64,000 bases of DNA from Membranipora membranacea. Its lineage: Eukaryota; Bryozoa; Gymnolaemata; Cheilostomatida; Membraniporidae. This document shows, in pieces, positions 46,326 to 57,998 of this stretch. A program made the position numbers and the translations under genes. Position 1 is the stretch's first letter. Each line of letters starts with the position of its first letter. The stretch is from the NCBI GenBank assembly GCA_914767715.1, contig OU612075.1:4774001-4838000 (forward strand). The letters are read 5' to 3'. The notes beneath the pieces are model-generated. The model searched no databases and was not told the DNA's origin. It worked only from the letters and a program-made list of their open reading frames with translations.

Positions 46326-47088
46326 TATGTCGTTTTAATCTTTGAACTTGCGATGCAGGTATGGTTTTCCCAGGCAGTTTGTGATAATTTATGTTACTCA
46401 TTGTATGCCCTATTTAGGCTTACTATCATACATTCTCTTCACTTCTTATATTTCTGATGGATTTCATTATGATCTTTATGACATTTGATGTTTTTGCTAT
46501 TCGCTCTTTCAATTGCATTCTTTTTAAGGATCCTGCCTGCAAACAGAGAGCAAAATGGCGCAGATATTGCGGCCTTGCCAATAAGGCACTATTAATTTGC
46601 TGCCCATGCCTCGGGATGGGCGAGTGATACGACACCTGATTTTAATTTAATTTAATCAATCAATCAACTCAATTAATCAATTTAATCAACATGAAGTGCA
46701 ACTTTGTCACCCACACACTGAAAAGTGAGAAAGGGCATTGTCATCTAAATTTAGATTGACAAATTATTTGTTTTCATAGGATTGAGTTAGAATTAATTAT
46801 ATATTTTTATTTCTTTTTCTATTTTATTGCAAATCAGGGAGAACGCCTTCAGATGATGGTGAAGCACATGAATTTAATTATATATATGAGGATGAGGCAA
46901 AATAGTGTCTCGTTTTACTGGACAGGTTTTCTTACTAGCATGTACGCCATTAATGACAGAACATATCTTATAATTTATTTCAATTTATCTTTATACAGAT
47001 TTTTAATCTTTTAACTTTAATGCCATTCAGTGGTTTGGTTTTTTCACTTCTGTCACTATTAAATTATGTTACTCATATTTTCATTTAG
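46326..47088 (+). repeat. Composite-repeat non-coding part with SINE-like insertion
   Basis: 46,326-46,530 continues the repeat (compare 51,850-52,070). 46,532-46,650 is the SINE-like repeat also at 14,009, followed by a 'taatcaat' tail. 46,730-47,088 matches 49,790-50,138. Confidence 0.5.
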
Positions 47089-47393
47089 TATACTGATACT
47101 GGAATAATATCTGTAGATGGTGTGGCAGCTGGCACTGACAGCTTCGGTTTATGTGAAAATTAATATCAATGATGTCAACGATTATAGACCTGTATTTACA
47201 CAAAAGTTCTATAACGCTATAATATCCCTAACTGGTACTTCAGAGAGAAAGAGAGATTTCTCTGTTTTAATTCTTTTGTTTTTTATAATTTTTTTCTTTT
47301 TATTATATATTTTTCATTATTATTTATTTTTTTATTTATTATTTATTATGGTTACTACTAGTTTGAGCAGAACTCACGCTACAATAAGGGTAT
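47089..47393 (+). pseudogene. Cadherin-repeat exon, copy 2
   Basis: Acceptor 'tcatttag' then Y-x-D-T-G-I-I-S-V-D-G. About 70 bases holding the DREKESE segment are deleted, shifting the frame. A second frame then gives SVYVKININDVNDYRPVFTQ (the D-x-N-D calcium-binding linker is intact) and a tail SRTHATIRV just before the transposase junction. A TTT/ATT-rich insert separates the two parts (47,265-47,350). Copy 3 has the same deletion. Confidence 0.65.
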
Positions 47394-47916
47394 GAGAATT
47401 CTTCAGCCTCGTGCAATCTGCAAAGACGAACATAAACAGCAGTCAGACAACGGGAGAGAGGCTAAGGGTATGGGGAACTTTGTGGTCAACAGGGGCATGA
47501 TGCAGCATGCTTTGCGGGAGTTTCAAAAGGGCCACAGGACATTGGATACTCTCATCAGAGTGAATGTAACAAACAAGAAAAGCCTTACATGTAGCATTTC
47601 ATTACCATGCGGGTCAAAAGGCTGTGGCTATACTAAATTGTGTCCGCTCTACAAAGCAGCGCAGGAGAGCAAGAGCGGGCTGAAGACAGCTGCTATCAAT
47701 GAACAGTTCGGATATGCCGTGCAGGATAGCTGCCTTGGCATACATGGGGCATGTCAGCTGTTTTCATCGCTTGTCATGGCACCGCTGGCTCAATCAAATT
47801 GCCAAAAGCTTGCCAAGCTGGTGGACAATGAAATAAAAGTTACAAATAACAGAGTCCTGAACAGACTGGCAGGGGAAAAATTGAAAGATAAAACACTATC
47901 TGGTCTGAATGGGTGA
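47394..47916 (+). pseudogene. Mutator-like transposase, copy B (N-terminal part, open)
   Basis: An open frame of 174 codons starts at the ATG overlapping the cadherin tail. It includes a Cys-bearing segment (LPCGSKGCGY) and INEQFGYAVQDSCLGIHGAC, equivalent to the family's 'E-I-N-x-R-x-V-x-A-x-x-x-I-G-x-G' region ahead of the catalytic core. It stops after LSGLNG. The catalytic part (as at 50,930-51,430) is missing from this copy; what follows is unrelated repeat. Confidence 0.6.
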
Positions 47917-49210
47917 TGCAGAGAAATTGGTTGTCATTAGATACTCGGAGCAGGAAATTCAGACACGTTCAAACAAGCAAAGGCGACTGACAGCTTACTG
48001 ATCGTTGGTGTCTTGGGCTTACCCTGAATTGCGGAGAGGGGAAAGACGCCCACTTCCATCATGACGTGTGTATCTTTTTGTGAGAGGGAAGTTCAACAGT
48101 ATGGATGAGGATATGTGGGCAGATTGTAACCATACAGTATATTATGCTGAGCGAGTAGCTGAGGACAATGAAATATGACCAATCAGTTGCTAGTTCATGA
48201 TACTATTATATATACATAGTTTGAGTAATGATTAAAACTGAGAAAATGTTATGTTATTTTGTATTTATTTATTTATTTAATATTTTTAATATCTATTTAT
48301 TTTTTATAATTAATTATTTATAAAACATGTTATGTTATTATGGTATTTATTTGCCAAACATGTACTTCTTTCCTCACGGATTAAACAAAATGACAGAACT
48401 TTAGTGAATTTTTGAATCATTGCTAACTGGAATGATCATAACTATCCTTGCGCAGTGTTGGCGCAGATTGTGGTATTTTGTGGATTTGTGGCTACGGCTG
48501 TGCATTTTATTTTGAGGCAGCAACACCTCAGAATGGAAAATTGAAGCACATAGATATTTCATCGAAGAATTGTTAGCTGATCTACCTTTGCTCATGATAC
48601 AGGGGTGTGATCACACATTCTGCCACTACAAGCAATGAGGGAGTTCATTGCTGCCAATACCCTCAAATATGTGGCATAGAGAAAATGCACTATGCTAATG
48701 ATTTAATTTTTAAACTTTATTGCGATGCAATGGTTTCCAGCTAGTTGATGATAAATTATGCTGCTCAATTTTCCTTTGAGTAGTATTTCAACAGGCAAGT
48801 AAATCGGTGCAATAGAAAGTGTGTTCCACCATAATATCTGTCACTGATAGTATTCTCAATTATGTCACATGGAAAAAGAACATCAGGATTACACCAGGAT
48901 TACACCAGGATTATATCAAATAAGAAATCAAGTGAACACAAAAAACACAGTGGATTACTAATGTAAGATGCATAATTTGTTCTTTGACCATAACAGCCCA
49001 TATTCATTGCTCTCATACAGTCTCTACATTTTTTTTGTATTTTGCTGCATTTCATTATCATCTTGTTCATTTTATGTGTTTACTTTTTTCATTTATTTCA
49101 ATTTAAATAAAAAAAAAAATTACACTCTATTTAAGGATCCTCTTAATTTTTATTGCGAGAAGACTCACAATGCACTATATGCTACATATTTTACATCCTT
49201 TTAATCTCTG
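47917..49210. repeat. Composite-repeat non-coding sequence
   Basis: 48,190-48,370 matches the AT-rich 3' part of the 10,341 element. 48,660-49,210 matches 51,780-52,130 and 7,100-7,510. A direct 'accaggatt' repeat occurs at 48,890-48,920. No gene. Confidence 0.45.
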
Positions 49211-49760
49211 AACATTTAATCTAATCTGGATATATATCGGCGAACGCTAAGCAGGGTGACATGAATACTAGGCTTGCTAAGAAGTTATTGGACAAGGGTA
49301 TCAATCCCATCACCATAACATCGAGCAATGACAGTCAGGCAGTCAAAATTATGCCGCACTTGATAGCAGTGAGATGACTATGGTGAGAACAAGAGATTTG
49401 AAGCAAATAAGAGCAGACAAAATTAGGGGTGGGAGAGCGAGATAGCAATTCATCTAGAAGAAGATGGGCTAAAGTGCCACCCAGGCATTAACAACAGCCA
49501 TAGAACGTTGCTATGGAACAATTGTAGAATTTGTATTAGATGATAAGGTGTGCACAAAGGCAAGCATGCAAATCCACAAAGACATTACGGTGGTGTGCTC
49601 ACATGAAAGCACAGACCAACAGTGCAGCGCAATGTTGTAAAACTCTGAGAACATCAAGAAGGATGACATAAACACAAAGCTTGGAAAATGATATTGGACA
49701 AGGGCATTGATCCTATCATCATAACATCGAGGGATGACAATCAAGCAGTGCAACTATGTC
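49211..49760 (+). pseudogene. Mutator-like transposase fragments
   Basis: DMNTRLAKKLLDKGINPITIT at about 49,258-49,320, and 'gtggtgtgctcacatgaaagc' at about 49,590 (the VCSHES part). A second partial copy of the first piece is near 49,660-49,740. Stops throughout. Confidence 0.5.
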
Positions 49761-50138
49761 AACCAAACACAGAATATAAGTAAGGGTATTTGTCATTTGA
49801 ATTCAAGTTGGCATTGTCAAACCATTTGTTTTCATTGGATTGAGTTAGAATTAATTTAATATTTTTGTTTTTTTGTTCTGTTAAATCAGGAGGAACATCT
49901 TCGGATGATGGTGAGGCACATAAATTTGTATATATATGAGTTTGAGGCAAAATAGTGTCTCGTATTACTGGAAAATTTTTCTGACCAGCATGTACACCAT
50001 TAATAACAGAAAATATCTAATATTTTATTTTAATTTATATTTATACATAATTTTAATCTTTTAACTTTAATGCCATGCAGTGGTTTGATTTTTTCAGCTA
50101 TGTCATTATTAAATTATATTACTCATATTTTTTCTTAG

Positions 50139-50443
50139 TATTTTGATACTGAAATAATATCTGTGGATGGTGTGGCAGCTGGCGCTGACAGCTTCGGTTT
50201 ATGCGAAAATTAATATCAATGATGTCAACGATAATAGACCTGTATTTAAACCAGAGTTCTATACGCTATAATATCCTCAACTGGTACTTCAGAGAGGAGA
50301 GAGTGCAAGTGGCTTCTATTTTTCTGTTTTAATTCTTTTATTTATTTTTTTTTATTTATTACATATATTTCTTATTAATTTTTTTTTTTTATGCATTATT
50401 TTTTATGGCTACTACTAGTTTGAGCAGAACTCATGCTTCAATA
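50139..50443 (+). pseudogene. Cadherin-repeat exon, copy 3
   Basis: Same structure and same internal deletion as the 47.1-kb copy. ININDVNDNRPVF is recognisable at about 50,208-50,246, followed by a frameshift ('ttctatacgctat' lacks one base group) and a T-rich insert before the 'acttcaataaaggtatgag' junction. Confidence 0.6.
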
Positions 50444-51429
50444 AAGGTATGAGAATTCTTCAGCCTTGTGCAACTTGCAAAGATGAGGGTAAACAGCAGT
50501 CATCAGATGCCAGGAGATAGGGTATGGGGAACTTTGTGGTTAACACGGACATGATGCAGCATGCTTTGCAGGACTTTCAAAAGGGCCACAGAACATTAGC
50601 ATTTCATTACTATGCGGGTCAAAAGGTTACAGCTATACTAAATTGTGTCCGCTCTACAAAGCAGCGCAGGAGAGCAGGAGGGGGGCGAAGAGGGCAGTTA
50701 TTGACAAACAGTTCAGACATGCTGTGCAGGATAGCTGCCTTGGCATGCACGGGCATGTCAGCTGTTTTCATCGCTTTTCATGGCACCGCTAACTAAATCA
50801 AACTGCCAAAAGCTTGCCAAGCTGGTAGACGATGAAATAACATATACAAATAATAGAATTCTGAACAGACTGGCAGGGGAAAATTGAAAGATACTAAACC
50901 ATGTGGTCTGAACGGAGGAATTGAATGGGAGATCGCCATATTCCTTGATAGCCGCTACAACTTGGTAAGGTTTGGGCACAGGAAGAAGATGGGTCTCTGT
51001 GCCACACAAGAGGTCACAACTGCCATCAACAGCTGTACCGGAAGTATATTAGAGTTCATAATTGAAAACAGGGTGTGCTCAAAGGGATGCAGGCTGCGCC
51101 AGCACAACAATGCAGCAGTTTGTGCCCATGAACGCACACAACACGACTGCAGTGCAACCCTGCCTAAAGAGAACATTTTGAAGGGGCGGATGAATTCTAA
51201 ATTGGGCATCAGCTTGCTGACTTGTGGCCTCCTCACAGTGACTTCAGACAACAATGGGCAGGGTGCAGAGCCCTATCAGACTTTATTAAATGCGAGGCTG
51301 GAAAAGTGGGCAATTACAGCACAGTCCGAGCCATCTCGCCTGCGCAACCCACAGGTTGGAGCTATAGAGAAAGTGAATTTGAGGAGAGGAATTTTAATGA
51401 AATGTAGTGGTTGGGTTTTTTGTTCATGA
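50444..51429 (+). pseudogene. Mutator-like transposase, copy C (most complete)
   Basis: The N-terminal half is in pieces (50,524-50,880), then an open frame of 181 codons, 50,884-51,429. It contains AIFLDSRYN (the family's first Asp region, 'D-G-S-W-x-x-R-G'), VTTAINSCTGSILEFIIENR then VCSKGC (matching the family's 'T-A-I-S-x-x-T-G-x-x-L-D-F-x-x-x-x-x-V-C-x-x-C'), AHERTQHDC (His-Cys pair) and LLTVTSDNNGQ where the second catalytic Asp ('D-G-D-S') is expected. Motif residues around the Asp sites are altered, so this is not an active transposase. Transposases of this type (Pfam Mutator) move DNA by a DDE cut-and-paste reaction. Family assignment is by remembered motif pattern. Confidence 0.65.
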
Positions 51430-52140
51430 TAAATTTTATTATTTGTTTTCAATTGAGTAGCATTTGACTAGTATTTCAACAGGCCAATAAATGGTGCAAT
51501 AGGAAGCGTTATACTGCACAGGGGAAATTTTGGACTTATCACCAAAATTAAGTTCTTCACCAAGTACAAGCCACCAGTGCAGTGCAACTAGTCTCATATT
51601 ATGAATATTGGGGAGGATGCAAAAAATTTCCTCTTGTCTTATAGCTCATTACTTCTGCCCACATGGACACCATTAAAATATCTTGATATTTTATATAAAT
51701 TGAATTTTAGAATTTTAACGCAATGTATGTTTGACTTTCGCAGCAAGTCAATGATAAATTTTGTTATTCATTATCCTTTCTTATCTAATAAATGGTGCTC
51801 TACCACATCTGCCTCTGCCAATACTCTCAATTATGTTGCATGCTAAATATTAACTGTCATTTTAATCTATGAAATTTAATGCAATGCAGTGGTTTGGTTC
51901 TTTCAGCTAGTTCATGATAAATTATGTTCCTCATTTTATGCCCTATTAAGGTTTGCTATCATACATTCTCTTCACTTTTTATATTTTTTTGCTGCATTTC
52001 ATTATCATCTTTATGACATCTGATCCTTTTATTTTTCGTTTTTTCAATTGCATTCTATTTAAGGATTCTTTTAATTTTTATCCCTCGAAGACTCAAAATG
52101 CATTATGATACATATTTTATGTCATTTTAATTTTTGAACT
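51430..52140. repeat. Composite-repeat non-coding sequence (uninterrupted reference copy)
   Basis: 51,710-52,000 reads straight through the point at which the 20.2-46.3 kb block interrupts the corresponding repeat elsewhere, at about 51,840-51,855. No gene. Confidence 0.55.
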
Positions 52141-52500
52141 TCTAATCTAATCATCAATCCCTTCACCATAACATCAAACAATGGTGGCCACACTTGCTAG
52201 CAGTGAAATGACTATGGTGATCACTAGAGATTTGAAGCAAATAATAGCAGAGAAACTTAAAGGGGAGGGAGGATGAGATAGCAATTTTGGTAGACAGCCG
52301 CTAAAAGTCTGTCAGCATCGGCGAGCAGATGAAGATCGGCCATAGTGCCACCCAGACAATAACAACAGCCATAGACATTTGCTCAGCAAGAATTGTAGAC
52401 TTTGTAATAGACAACAAGGTGTGCATGAAGCCAAGCATGCTCCGCAACCAAGACCATACGGTGGTGTGCTCACATGAAAGCACAGTCCACCAGAAGGGAG
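52141..52500 (+). pseudogene. Mutator-like transposase fragment
   Basis: An open frame from about 52,330 reads TITTAIDICSARIVDFVID then NKVCMKPSML and HTVVCSHESTVHQ, in the same order as copy C. Truncated on both sides. Confidence 0.55.
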
Positions 52501-52669
52501 TAGGAGGTAAAATATTCTCTTGTGATATTTTGGACAATTTTTTTTGCAAACATTGACACCATTATTGAATGAAAATGATTTAGTTGTTTTAATCTTTAAA
52601 CTTCAATGTATTGGTTTTGTTTTGCCATCTAGATCATTACTAAACTATGTTACACATATTTTCTTTTAG

Positions 52670-53330
52670 TATTCTGTTACTGGAATTATATCTGTGGATG
52701 TTGTGGTTGATCGAGAGAAGGAGTCGGAGATCATGTTGGAGGTGAAGGTCATTGATAGCGAAGTACCTGCACCGACAGCTTCGGTTTATGTGAAAATTGT
52801 TGTCAAGGATCTTAACGATATTAGACCTGTATTTACACCAGAGTTCTATAACACTATAATATCTTTAACTGATACATCAGAGAGAGTGCTCATGGCTACT
52901 ATCAATATATTAGATTTTTAGCTCTAATGGACAAGTGTTATTATTATTTTTATTATTTATTTATAAGTAATAATGGACAACTGATTACTATTTCTGTACA
53001 TTTATACACTATATACATTTTTCTTTTTTCCTTTTTTGTTTATGAGGTCAAAATTTGTTATTTTCATTTGTTTATAACATACTTATATATATGAAAACCT
53101 CAATAAAAGCACATAATAATAATAATTATACAGTTTTGTCGAGAACGATAATAACAACTTCATGATAGATGCAAAATCAGGGGAGATAACATCTTTTAAA
53201 TGAGCAGTAATCAATCATGGGGAGATCATAGTTCTAAAAGCAATGGCTACGGATAAAGGAGACCCGACTACTTAGAGCAGAACTCAGGCTACAATAAGGG
53301 TTGATGTCCTTGATGCATCTGAAGCTCTTA
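52670..53330 (+). pseudogene. Cadherin-repeat exon, copy 4 (fullest)
   Basis: Acceptor 'ttcttttag', then SVTGIISVDVVVDREKESEI, VPAPTASVYVKIVVKDLNDI and RPVFTPEFYNTIISLTDTSE: a near-complete cadherin repeat end with the DRE and D-x-N-D calcium sites. The frame stops at 52,919, about 200 AT-rich bases intervene, and the second half (FMIDAKSGEIT, IVLKAMATDKGDP, SRTQATIRVDVLDA) continues at 53,150-53,330 with two stops. Unlike copies 2 and 3 it keeps the segment they deleted, and it reads on past 'aataaggg' as cadherin instead of transposase. Confidence 0.7.
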
Positions 53331-53870
53331 TCAAACTTGATGAAGTACCACATCTGCCACTGATAGTATCCTCATTTATGTGAAAACAAATATTATTAAA
53401 AAGACTTAAACCAAGAGGACAAGCCTCAAGGCACATAAAATTCAAGCCAAAAAAACAGTATAGGTGATTAATTTCTTTGCGATCAACATTGTACAAATTA
53501 AAAGGTGAAATAATTTGTGGTTAAATGATTATACATGGACCATGCATAACAGCCATCATAAAAAAACGGTATCACTGTTTACCAACATATTTTCACAGAT
53601 TGCTGCAGTCCTTGATTTGGGTTCAGCTGCTTACATAATATTATATTTGTTTATTAGATATATTATTATTTATTTTATTATTAATTAATTTTCCTCATTC
53701 TTATCACATTTTATTCTATTTATTGCTAAGGAGCCGAAGTTTACAATTTAATATCAACTTTCAACTATCCTCCAACAAGATGAGCTTTGATGACTGGTTC
53801 GAATTGTTTCTGGCCAAAATATGAAGAACAGCGTTCGGATAAGGAAGGATTTGTGTGATACCAGAGACGA
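53331..53870 (+). repeat. Composite-repeat tail unit, copy 4
   Basis: Matches 6,085-6,540, 9,380-9,730 and 12,540-12,960; contains 'gatttgggttcagctgctta'. Marks the far edge of the composite-repeat array. Confidence 0.5.
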
Positions 53871-55531
53871 TATATATATATATCAACAGCCTCTGGTGGC
53901 GCTATGTTCAAAAGAGGCTAAATTCAGAAACAATACTAAAGAATCATTACAAATGTTGTAGAAAATCGGAAATTTTAGATTGTATTTGAGCAAAACTTCG
54001 GATTGGGTTTAGTATTAAGATAGTGATGGTTTTGTTTGACGCAGTAGATCCTGATGCAAATTTGTAACCATAGCCCATTGAATTAAAGTGTTTGTAAAGG
54101 AACAGGGTTCTTGGTATCATTTTTGAGCTTGAAATGAGATTAAGACAGCTATCACACATGCATTTGCATGAAAAATAAGTCTTGAGGGTTACTTGGTCTG
54201 GTAGGTTTGGGGGTTATAAGTTAACACTATTGAGTTGCCTACTCATGCACAGCCCAACTTGTCCAGGCGATTTGCAATGAGCCTATTATGGGGGAAATAC
54301 AGTAATATTAGTGACTATTGTGGTTAGATAAGAACTTTTGCAAATACATGACAAAGTCACTCACAAGTTTGTCGATGACATAAAAGTTCAAATTTGATGA
54401 GTTGAGACCGCTAATCAAAACAATTCCTTCATTTCTGTTATGAGCCCATGTTGAAGAAGAGATTAGAAGAACCACAGTACCAAAGATTATATATACTGAC
54501 TGTACATTACAATCAATGACTATGACCCATTCCCTGTCCACAGCTTTTCAAGCGAGTGATTTTCATTTTATACCGCTGCGCTTGTTTGCTCTGTTTAAAT
54601 AAGATTACGCTGGAGCAATGAATTCTTCCTGCTGACAAAGCCTTGCTTATTTCAGATTTACCTAAAAATGGTCCATACAATGCTTTATGGTTAGTATCAA
54701 ATCTTGCGATAATATCCAACACTAGCCCCCCAAATAAGATCCATACTGATGAAATAACTCAAAAACTCGACAAATTAATTTCCTATGTGACTGATGTGTG
54801 CTTTGACATAGGTTCTCATATGGCCTGCTGCACTCAGTCAGTAATATTGATAGTCCATGTTTAGATGTGCTGAGTATCTGTGACGCACAGATGGACGAGA
54901 TCTGATGTAAAATAATATAGAAAGTTTCTCAATGTATTCCACTGCTTACACGATTATCAATACTCCTCTCTTTAGGAGGCAGTCAAATTCATTTACATTT
55001 TTCATCACCGTGAAGTCCGAAATAACTAGATGACAATTTTATTTACTTCAATTTACTTTGTGACTTGTAAATTCCAGTTTTTGATGTTAACAACAAAGTT
55101 TACACGAGAAAATCTTGCGAGTCCAAACATCAGAATATTTGCAAAAATTGTTGTAAAGATTCTCAAAACTTCAAATCACTCAGTATTAATCATCGCATGC
55201 TTTGGATTTTAACATCATCCTAATGCCTGAAATGTCGAGATTTAAAAACAAATTATTTTAGATTTTTGTGCAAATTAGAAAAACATCCAGTCTACATGTG
55301 TAAATTTTGTATCTTCCATTGAAATTCTATTGAAAGCCACTAATCATAAAGCATAACGGCTGAAGACAGAGTTTGATTGGAATGTCATATCTTAGTATTT
55401 ATAATCTTCAATACAATCCATGTAGCCACAATCTCATTTATTCATCAAATAAATATAAACAAAACCTTGAAATACTTTAGCGATGTATTGATCTGCCTTT
55501 ACATTGCCAATTTCTATCTCGAGCAGTAACC
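53871..55531. other. No recognisable gene
   Basis: Several 60-80 codon frames on both strands without motifs, splice context or duplicates. A short (TA)n lies at 53,871-53,883. Confidence 0.35.
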
Positions 55532-55690
55532 ATGGTTAACAGAAAATGTTGTATCTGTCAAAGCACTGTGGGTTATTTCAAGTCGCCGAAATCATACAGA
55601 TTTAAACTTGAGTGGTGTGACTACCTCAGGGACATTTTCCCTATGATAATCACATGGACTCAACGTCGATTTGCTACAATTGCCTCCTGA
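55532..55690 (+). CDS. Small ORF resembling the start of a THAP-type zinc finger
   Basis: A 52-codon frame starts at an ATG in a strong context (ACCATGG): MVNRKCCICQ... YFKSPKSYRFKLEWCDYL... It has the opening Cys-x2-Cys, a 'Y-F-K-x-P-K' and a following Trp in about the places expected of a C2CH THAP domain, but the closing Cys-x2-His is not present in the frame. It could be a truncated first exon of a P-element/THAP gene or coincidence. Gene limits are unknown. Confidence 0.25.
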   Translation: MVNRKCCICQSTVGYFKSPKSYRFKLEWCDYLRDIFPMIITWTQRRFATIAS

Positions 55691-57868
55691 ATGATATTCA
55701 ATCTTGCTCTCACTGGATCTGTTAATCTCCCTATAATTTTCACTCTCGCTGTCGGATGAGCTAGAGTTGTAATTTTTGCCGTGCTTGATTTCGATCGTTT
55801 GCTTTGTCACTCAATTATGAAATTTTATACACTATCCCATTTTACCAGCTAAGCCACATAACATGGGACAGATTAACTTTGCATTGTATTCACTCATTCA
55901 TTCAATAGATAAATTCTGTGTGGTTTAAAATTGTATGCAGGGAATATCAAAACCACTGTGTCATAACAAAAAGTCCTATTTACGAGATACTGTATCTTCC
56001 CATTATAATCTAAGGTACTAAAAAGGTACTATTTTCTACAAGTGATCACAACTCCAAATAGTACCTTTTTAGTACCTTCTCATCCCAACTTTGAGTGAAA
56101 ATAATTCTTAACTGGGCCACAGGCTGCTTTTGCACATAGCATAATGTTCTAAACTAGACTGAGAGCTCTAGAATGATACCAAAAACCTGCTCCCTTTACA
56201 AGCACTTTAATAGACTGCTTTAAACCCAATGTAATAAATAAAAAGCTTGTATCATGAGTTTATGTGATAACATCTTATTTAGTCTAAATTACACATTATC
56301 TGAACATATCTCTGATGTAGACATTTTTTTTAACTCGGCTTAGGGCACGTTGAGCCGCTTCCCGATTATTTTTTAAAGAGCAAAAATCATTATTCTTTAC
56401 AGGTTGCTGACCTCATTCATGTTGATCGAAGACATGAAGACCAAATTAAGTGCCAAGCTTTATTACTCTGGCACAATTCATCTGCGTGGTATAATCAAAT
56501 ATGTAAAAACTGCCTCAACGTGCCTACCCCTAATGTGAATGCTTGTGGAGACTGAGTGTATGAGGAATTTGTTTATTACATTTTCTAGTTGTCTTCTCAT
56601 ATACAAGAGAAGACCACTACAAAGTATTACAAATATGTTAACAGTTTGAATGAAAGCCCTAGTTCATACATGAATGAACAGAGATGATTGGGGAGAGTGA
56701 GTGAAGTATTAATGGCAACTAAAGAGCTTAGCCGGGGACTCTTGATCCGACAAACGAACTGAGCATGTCAAACATTACATGGAGCTGAACTATGTGGTAA
56801 CAGCACGCAGATATCTAGCCACATATTCAGTGTTAGATAGTATTATAATAACAAGAAAAACACCAAGAAAAACAATAAGAGAAACAACAAGATGGCACCA
56901 ACAATAATAGGAAGTTCAATCACCTAAGTAATCAAAGCCAAGATGATTTGTGTAATTGTGGTTGCGAGTTGTTTCTTTGTTCTGTTTATTTGTATGTATA
57001 TCTTTTTCTATCATGACGATGTCTCTCGCCCGTGTCTTTGTCTATCTCTAGGTTCGACATCAGCGTATCCGGACAGTTCGATCAGGATTGGATTACTTTG
57101 ATGTTTGCCGATTCAGAGGTGTAATTCTGTGAATTAGATATTTATATGAATTGAGTTTTTGCCAATAACCAGTTGCAAGTGTACACCATAAAGTGCACCA
57201 TTTTGAGCGTATCATTGTGTAAAGGCAATGGTAGAATTGAGTGTCTGTGCCGTCGGGTGAATGCAAGATACAAAGTTGAGAATTGTAGGCTTGCTAAATA
57301 AATTCCAACTTTGAGAGGGTGGGATGGCGCACTTGTTATTCACATGGAGGCGATTGATGCCGCTGAAGTGGCGGTTTCAGGAACCACTTTGGTTGCTTTC
57401 AAGGTAGCTCGTTCCAGATCCCAACAAACTAAGTCACTTCGTTTATCTTCTAACACATGGCTTGAGCAAGAAATGAGTCTCGATCATAAGTTTCAAGAGT
57501 GTTTTTTTGAGTTTTATGGTTTACTAAACCAATATTGATACTTTTTATAAGATTTAGAGCATGGTGTTTAGTGCCCATTCAGAACAGCATGATATTTTGT
57601 AATGAGATATTCCTAAGAGATATTCCGATCGTATAAATCTCACAGTAACCAGCCCTAGCTGAATTACCTTATCAGCCTCAGCACAGAAACTCAATTGGCC
57701 ACTGTCACCTGTTCATATGTTACATAGTCATTAGGTGGCTTGTCTCACATTGACAAGCAAAGAGCTTTTCTCTCTCCTCGTCGCAAAAAATGGAGAGCGT
57801 AGGTACAAGTGTGATAATATACATCTCATGCTGATATGTGCCATAACCTTACAAGTTATATTATTCAG
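55691..57868. other. No recognisable gene; hairpin at 56,012-56,078
   Basis: The minus frame 55,592-55,810 (Ser/Glu-rich) overlaps the THAP-like ORF. The plus frame 57,311-57,538 is unrecognised. The hairpin is listed separately. Confidence 0.35.
56012..56078. repeat. Perfect 23-bp inverted repeat
   Basis: Arms 56,012-56,034 and 56,056-56,078 are exact complements around a 21-base loop. The arm itself contains two AGGTACT units. Confidence 0.9.
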
Positions 57869-57998
57869 GAGAGTGTTTGAAGACATAGTAGATGTCCTGC
57901 CCTCAGCTACAGCTCCTGAAGAAGAAAGGATGAGAAGTATAGATATGCTCTGGTCTGTGGTGTCATCTGTGCTAAGAGATTCTGTGACTCTCATCTAA
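57869..57998 (+). CDS. Possible terminal exon of an unknown gene
   Basis: Acceptor-like 'attattcag' is followed by an open frame RVFEDIVDVLPSATAPEEER ... SSVLRDSVTLI and stop. Balanced composition unlike the surrounding AT-rich DNA. The minus strand is also open over the same bases, so the direction is not certain. No family recognised. Confidence 0.25.

Noticed and set aside
50955-51254. Minus-strand frame of 99 codons
   Set aside because: Shadow of the copy C transposase frame on the plus strand.
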